This document shows positions 58,492-64,000 of a DNA stretch of 64,000 nt, in pieces. Each line of letters opens with the position of its first letter. The stretch's first letter is position 1. The notes under the pieces are model-generated. The model did not search any database and was not told the origin of the DNA. It saw nothing but the letters and a program-made list of their open reading frames with translations. Made by a program: the position numbers and the translations under genes. Origin of the DNA: Atkinsonella hypoxylon (taxonomy: Eukaryota; Ascomycota; Sordariomycetes; Hypocreales; Clavicipitaceae); contig JFHB01000169.1 of the NCBI GenBank assembly GCA_000729835.1, positions 1 through 64,000 of the forward strand. The letters run 5' to 3'.

Positions 58492-60599
58492 CCAGCATCT
58501 TTTCTTCTCCTAGTTTTTGTATTTCGGTTTCCTGTTTTATGGTCACGGATTTTGTATTGTTGGACGACTCATGCTTTCTGACCTTTGAATGAGTTGAAAG
58601 ATGGCACGACGCCACGAGCTATGTAAAAATTGGGTTTTCGTAATAAAAAAAAAAAAGGGCAGGAAGGGGGGGGGGGGGGCTGGTTTTTCTTGTTTCTGTT
58701 TTGGGTCACGACACATGCGCAATGAGTGAGACGGAAAAAGCAATATAGACGGTACTATCATGGGTTTGGGTGGTCAAGGAAAAATGTCCCCTGGTGACAA
58801 CGGTGGAGTGCATTTTGGATTCGCGCAAGAGCTTTCAGGCGAGATGGCGGCATGGCACGCTGCAGGCATGGATTGTATGATGCTAATGGTTTTGCGGTAT
58901 TTTGCTGTTCTCCCGTTCTCTTCACTTCATATTCTCTCCTTGTGTGTATTTATTTCCCCCCTATCGACGCATGCAAGAATGCATTTCGTTACTTTCCCCG
59001 TTTCTTTCATTTCCAGCTTTTTTTCATTTTCTTCATCTTCTAATCTTACTATTATGCCCTCTCCATTCCACTCTTAACTTCAACACAGCTGGATATCTGT
59101 CCCAGCTCCAACTTCAGTGAGCACATCTCCCTAGTTCCACGCGTTCGCGTTTCACATCCTGTTTTTCCAGTCCTGCCTTCTGTCATGCAGGTGTATGATT
59201 TGCCCTGGCCATTGTCGTTCCTCGCTCAGGGAAGCCGGCCGGACTTGAGCTCAACTTTTTTCTACTTCTTTTTCCAAGATTATACTCGGTCATGTACGGC
59301 AGGGCTCTCTTGTGTGCCTCCTAGCTAGTCTAGGGGTGGGCGCAGGATCTCCGTTTCGCTTGCATCATGACTTGCATGTCAGGGTTGCATTGGGCTTTTC
59401 TTTTCTTTTTTTTATTTTTATTTTTTTTTTTTTTCTCGGTGCCTGGGGGAGGGAATGGGAAAAGGAACAGACTGGGACGTGGAGGTAGGAACCAGAGTCC
59501 TTATTGGTTGTGAGAGATTTAAAATGAAGCTTTCCTTTTTTTTTTTTTTGGATGGGTATCTCGTTGGCAGTGAGTACTTGCCAGTTTTGCCTGCTTGTAT
59601 AGAAAATTCCAACTTTTTTTCCGGTTTCTTTTCTTTCTAAATTTTATTCAAGGTAGTAATTGCGTTCTGACATGGCATGCCGTATATTAATGTGTGCTGC
59701 ACTGGTATCATGCTACTTTACTTTGGCACTCGACAATTGACCTGCCGCACTGAAAAATGTCCCTACCTGCGTAGGTAGATACAAGACACTTTGGAATCCA
59801 TCTTCATCCACGACAAAGAGCTACCATTGATCGGTTTGAGCATGTAGATGGAAGGTAGACAGACAAGCCTCGTTCGCAGAAAGAGCATGGGTGCCAGGCA
59901 GACGATGCACGTCTGCAGTAAGCGCGGTTTGTTGGGGGAGAAAGGGTACTCATCGCCGGCGAGATTGACATTCATAAGAGGGACCTCAACGTGATACACT
60001 CAATCATATATGTATGAACCTGTATACAAAACGTTGGTTTTCTATAATTGCAGCTCTGGTTCCTTCGCTGGACAAGAGGCGAACATTGGCACCCGGAGTG
60101 TCCGCCTGAGAAGTCAAACTACCCTTGGTACAGAATAGTTGAGGCCGTGGGAGCATGGGCCATTAGTTTCCTGAGCGGGTGAATGGGGAAAAAAAAAAAG
60201 GAAAAAAAGGAAAAAAAAACCCTGCGTCTTCACATCAAGGAAGAGGTGTAGGAGTAGCAATGTTGAGCGGGTGGGCGGGGGAAGGAAGTCATTGGCGCGC
60301 CTTACGCTCTGGTTGAATGCGTCCTTTTTTCTTCTCATTCTCTTTTTTTTATCCTTCGGGTCTCGCTACTTGGGAACTCTGACGCGGTAGCCCAACGTCA
60401 AGACCCATTTATCCTCTGCAGGTACGCTGCCTAGAGAATGGACTTTGCAGCAAGTTGTTTGTTTTGCGAATGGCTTCGCTGCGTGCACAAACGAAGTTCG
60501 GGTCACGTTTCTGAGGACGCACGTGTGACACATTGTGAAAAGGGTACGGTGGGTCAGGAGTAATCCCGAGCAATAGCCTAATATACACCAAAATAAACA
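58492..60599. other. Gene-free stretch after the Rua1-type gene
   Basis: Likely 3' untranslated region followed by non-coding DNA with many homopolymers: A run near 58645-58657, G run 58666-58679, T runs at 59405-59435 and 59537-59550, A runs at 60189-60220. Short frames only. Confidence 0.5.
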
Positions 60600-61150
60600 C
60601 ATTTCTATTCCGTAAGCAATAATATATTATAAACTTTCTTACGGAGTAGTAGGTATGTACTAAGATTTTAGCCTAAGGCATATAACGTATATAACCAAGT
60701 GATATATAATATAGAATATTTTTAGCCTTTTTACTATTTACTCCGTAGAGAAATTCTAATATTAGCTAAGTACCTAGGTAGGTAAAGTTCTATGAAGAAT
60801 TTAAAGTATCTTTACTGTTATGGACTGGCCCAACGGCTTCTGCGAGTTGGCGTCGATAGAAGATTATCAATATAGTTAGTTATTCACAGAGAGGAAGAAG
60901 GGTAGTGCGCTAACTAGCTAGCTTCTCTGATGGAACCTATAACGTCGGGCAGTCGTCTCTCCTCCCCTTATCTGCCTCGGTTCCCCCTTTTGTCTTCCAA
61001 GGTTAATCCCGTCAGGCCCCCTCCTCTGTTCATTACTGGCACGGGCATAGTTAAGCCCGAGCCCATGATATTTACTAGGGATTTCTTAGTAAAAATACTT
61101 TAATTCCTTAATAGAATTTTACCTACTTAGCTAAATATTAGAGAAAGATA
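60600..61150. repeat. AT-rich island, possible decayed repeat
   Basis: AT-rich flanks (60600-60810 and 61070-61150, with TATATAATATA words) enclose a more GC-balanced core that opens with TGTTATGGACTGGCCC near 60816. Such an opening resembles the 5' end of a fungal LTR, but I see no matching second LTR, clear CA end or target duplication. Read as an eroded repeat of unknown class. Confidence 0.35.
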
Positions 61151-62056
61151 GACACAGACACAGATAACGATTGGGGTATTCTGCTTCTTCCTCATGATCC
61201 TGTTCCTGATGGCACCACATTCTTGACTGCAGCTGTAGACCTCAGCCTGTGGTGCAATGGTAGCCACTCGTCCCGAGCGGGAGCTGAATTGATGCGACAA
61301 CATTACGGTTAACGGTCAACCTTAACGAACCACCGCTCTTGTCTAATATAGCCGCTCGGCCACTTTCGCTTTGTACCAATCAATGTGCAGCTAATCTTCG
61401 TTCAGGATCACATTGGTGTATCTGTCGGAAGTTTATTCTGAGTAGCCGAAGCGAAGTCTAAACGCTGGCCGGACAGAAGAAAGTCTCCGTCTGCGCGTTG
61501 GAGATTTACCAACCATCGATATTTGCACGCTCGATGACATAATGCCAGAGTCAAATGCGACCGTGTGACCGTGTTGGGGTGCAGTCCGGTCTGGTCTATT
61601 CCAATTTCACTACTTGAGGACTAGCAAGATTAGCATGGCGCCACAAGACCTCGATCCTGTGTTTTACATTGTACGGTGCTAATTAGCATTCCATGCCCCT
61701 CATTCATTTCGGCAATGCCATCTATAACAGCTCCTGTATAAAGATTGCGAGATGTGCTTCATCTGACTCAGGCAATGTCAAGAATCTGTAGGTGCGAAAT
61801 GCTAGCATGACTTCTTGCAAACCCACCGACTTGTCGGTCATATTCCCGTTCGGCTGTATCTTGAGCGCTCTGAAGACCTTGGCTAAAGTTTACAATGCTA
61901 GGCTAGGCGCATGTTATCCAGTATGTGGCAGAAGGTTTCTGCGAAAATTGCTAGCGCGGATGCAAATACCCATTACAACTTGCAATGCACTCGTCGGACA
62001 ACCACGGCGAATGAGGGAGAGGAGAAACAAAACATAGAATTCCTGCTATTTGCTTG

Positions 62057-62673
62057 TCATGCGCTCCTTACAGAATGCCGGTCATCTCTCATCAAATCTT
62101 CTGGAACAGTCAGCGCAAGCCAGCTGGTAAAGTCGTAATCGAGCGACTGCCGGCCAAGTCCGGCCCGTCCCACATATCGCAGACATGTGTTTGGAGCTGG
62201 AACTCGTTCACGCCACAGGCGGAGTACTCCATTTATAAATGCCATGCGATGAGGGTACTGTTGACGCATTCTCGCTGTGGGTCAACATGGGGAAATTTTC
62301 GAACCAATCGAGGTTGTTCTCCTTCGACGGGCGATTCCTCGCGGAGCTGGGATTCAGGAACCGCTGACTCCAACCTAATGCACATACTGTAGTTAGCATT
62401 CTCCTGGTAGAAAGCAATCGTCCAGCACGTCTCAATCAAGGATTCAGATGACAAGGCCATCAGGGCGCCATGGTGATACAGGTGGGAAATTACGATGGCA
62501 ATGGTTGAAGCGGATTCAAGATCCGTCCGGCCAAAACGCCGTAGTTGCACTGACTTCCCTCTTTCGGCAAAAGCCAGTTGCAAGTCGACCCACAACCCCA
62601 CGAGTTTGAGTCGGCTCGAAAAATTCACAGCTGGAAAGTAAATTTTTGTTTCCCTAGGGCTTAGCCTACGCAA
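62057..62673 (-). other. Unrecognised coding-like stretch, possible gene remnant
   Basis: A 146-codon minus-strand frame (62673-62233) reads like protein, for example LVGLWVDLQLAFAERGKSV and MALSSESLIETCWTIAFYQE. A second frame overlaps its end and continues to 62057 (SLDYDFTSWLALTVPEDLM). They could be one gene with a frame change or missed intron. Neither has a good ATG start, and I do not recognise a family. Decay or chance are both possible. Confidence 0.3.
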
Positions 62674-62980
62674 GCGACGGTTGATGTAGAAGGTCGGCCT
62701 TGATGCTCCGCGGGATTGACAGTTGTTACTGTCGCCGAGAAAGGCGCGAGGCCACAGATAGCCGAGGTACTAGACACATGTCGCTTTTGGTGAATACCAG
62801 GGCTACGATAAGCCTCAACAAAGAAGTGCGTTGATGAAACCAAGGAGATGGCAGACGACCCAAAAATAGGCGCCGAACTTGGAGCGAACGTTTGCACGTA
62901 CATGATGCTACTGCGTGTCGTCCGTGGCGCCCGATTGAAAAGGTCCTCGACAGAGTGGAAACATGAACGTGAGGGGAAGA

Positions 62981-63040
62981 TGTGGGAAGATGTGGGAAGA
63001 TGTGGGAAGATGTGGGAAGGTGTGGGAAGGCGTGGGATAG
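62981..63040. repeat. 10-base tandem repeat TGTGGGAAGA
   Basis: Six units in a row; the first three identical, the next two end in AAGG, and the last has CGTGGGATAG, a graded decay along the array. Confidence 0.85.
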
Positions 63041-63825
63041 GGGGCAAGATGGCGCCTGCCGTTCTGCAATGTAAATGGCATCTACTCCGTAAGCAGTTCT
63101 TTTTTAGGCGTGAGCAGGTGGCAACAGCGGTGGCAGCAGCAGTAGAGTGACGCGGAGAGGAAGGAAGCAGCCGCAAGCATCAATGTTCAAAATCGGCCGG
63201 GGCTGAAGCCGAAAGAAGCTTGACCAAGCTAGCTTATCTCTCAAGCAACCAAAACAAAAAGAGGCAGTCAGGGGTTCTTCCTCCCTGGAATTCCCAGGCC
63301 TTCTTGGAGCAAACGGAACATTGAAACCGTTGTCAGAAGGGAGCACGCTCCGAGACTCCTTGACTCCCCCCCTCTCTCCCTAGGCACCAAGCAGAGACAG
63401 GCGATCGATCCACAGACCACTTTATTATTGGCATTATGATTGCTAACCAACCTCTGCATGTCCGTACGGACTGGATTGACATGATTAGTGAGTAACTTAC
63501 CTATCTACCCTAGGTAGGTAGGTATGGATAATGCTCAGCGCTTGATAACTAACGCTTGATTGACCATGCACTGGCCGCCAAATTGCCGCCAAATTGCCGA
63601 CGTAAAAGTTCGCCCGAGCCCACAAAATCTACTTTGCGAAGCTCAAGGCTCGATTGAGTCACGGGAACGGCATCTCACACTCGAATTGTAGCACCGCGAA
63701 GCAGTGGACACCAATCAAGGCAATCACTCCTGTTTCCCCAGGTACTCTATTCGTGCCTCTTTTCATCCAAGCTTTTTATAGAGCAAAACCATCCATTTAT
63801 ACAGAGTACGGAGTCGTTAGTTGGC

Positions 63826-63851
63826 AAGCACGCAAGCACACAAGCACACAA

Positions 63852-63887
<36 letters not shown>

Positions 63888-63891
63888 GCAC
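63826..63891. repeat. CACG/CAAG microsatellite
   Basis: A mix of AAGCACAC and ACGC units forms a simple repeat, with a pure ACGC tetranucleotide run in the middle part (about 63853-63885). Confidence 0.9.
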
Positions 63892-64000
63892 TACGTAGAC
63901 ATGTTGTATTTCTAGAACCCATGCTTAGAAGCTAGAGCCAGCCCAACAAGGCCAGAGAAGAAAACCCAAAACGACCAAGCATTTTATTTGGTGGGCAAAG

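Larger units (their letters stand above)
61151..64000. other. Gene-poor end of window
   Basis: Besides the minus-strand stretch at 62057-62673 and the tandem repeats listed, nothing supports a gene. A 22-base segment near 61250 resembles the 5' half of a tRNA-Gly but lacks the rest. Confidence 0.45.

Noticed and set aside
61245..61275. GGTGCAATGGTAGC, like the 5' half of tRNA-Gly
   Set aside because: No T-arm, acceptor partner or proper anticodon stem follows within 80 bases.
62981..63040. CRISPR-like array
   Set aside because: Units are contiguous 10-base tandem repeats with no spacers; the genome is fungal.

Overview
This window looks like nuclear DNA of a filamentous ascomycete fungus. 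The genes carry short GT-AG introns (44 to 182 bases) with CTAAC/CTAAT-like branch sites, sit on both strands without operons, and are separated by long gaps with homopolymer runs and scattered AT-rich islands. The gene set (Rua1-type regulator, AFI1-type DENN protein, TFIIIA, Med10, Arp8) and the recurring intergenic words TACCTAGGTA and TACGGAGTA suggest Sordariomycetes, probably Hypocreales. That placement is an inference; no marker here settles the species.

Layout. Bases 1-510 are an AT-rich end of a transposable element. 2551-4297 (-) is a secreted FAD-linked oxidoreductase. 4.3-8.1 kb is gene-poor and holds a possible decayed Gly/Asn/Ser-rich gene. 8118-9947 (-) is aspartyl-tRNA synthetase and 11001-12774 (+) a ZIP zinc transporter. 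TFIIIA (13239-14810, -) and RNA polymerase subunit Rpb6 (15192-15838, +) share a 381-base divergent promoter. A small inverted-repeat element lies at 17298-17612, then a small cysteine-rich secreted protein (18722-19259, +), S-formylglutathione hydrolase (19825-20829, +) and an AFI1/DENN polarity protein (21389-24002, -).

The middle holds a myosin regulatory light chain (26565-27529, +), a TPR-DnaJ co-chaperone (29288-31486, +), Mediator subunit Med10 (32225-32832, -), a Thr-rich repeat GPI-type wall protein (33484-35177, -), an MFS transporter (38352-40303, -), INO80 subunit Arp8 (41045-43425, -), a fungal protein of unknown function (45666-46388, +) and Leu2 (48919-50524, -). After a 6 kb gap with an unrecognised coding-like stretch comes a Rua1-type transcription regulator (56559-58491, +). 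The last 5.5 kb is gene-poor and AT-patchy.

Most genes are single-copy housekeeping functions that do not form a pathway; several concern transcription (TFIIIA, Rpb6, Med10, Arp8, a Rua1-type factor). I see no biosynthetic cluster, CRISPR array, rRNA or convincing tRNA. Exon structures were built by hand; every multi-exon model given keeps one open frame from ATG to stop. The most unusual material is the element pair (one intact-looking copy, one with C-to-T changes of the repeat-induced point mutation type), the secreted cysteine-rich protein near it, the divergent TFIIIA/Rpb6 pair, and the odd gene structures of RLC1 (exon of only ATG) and LEU2 (21-base exon).
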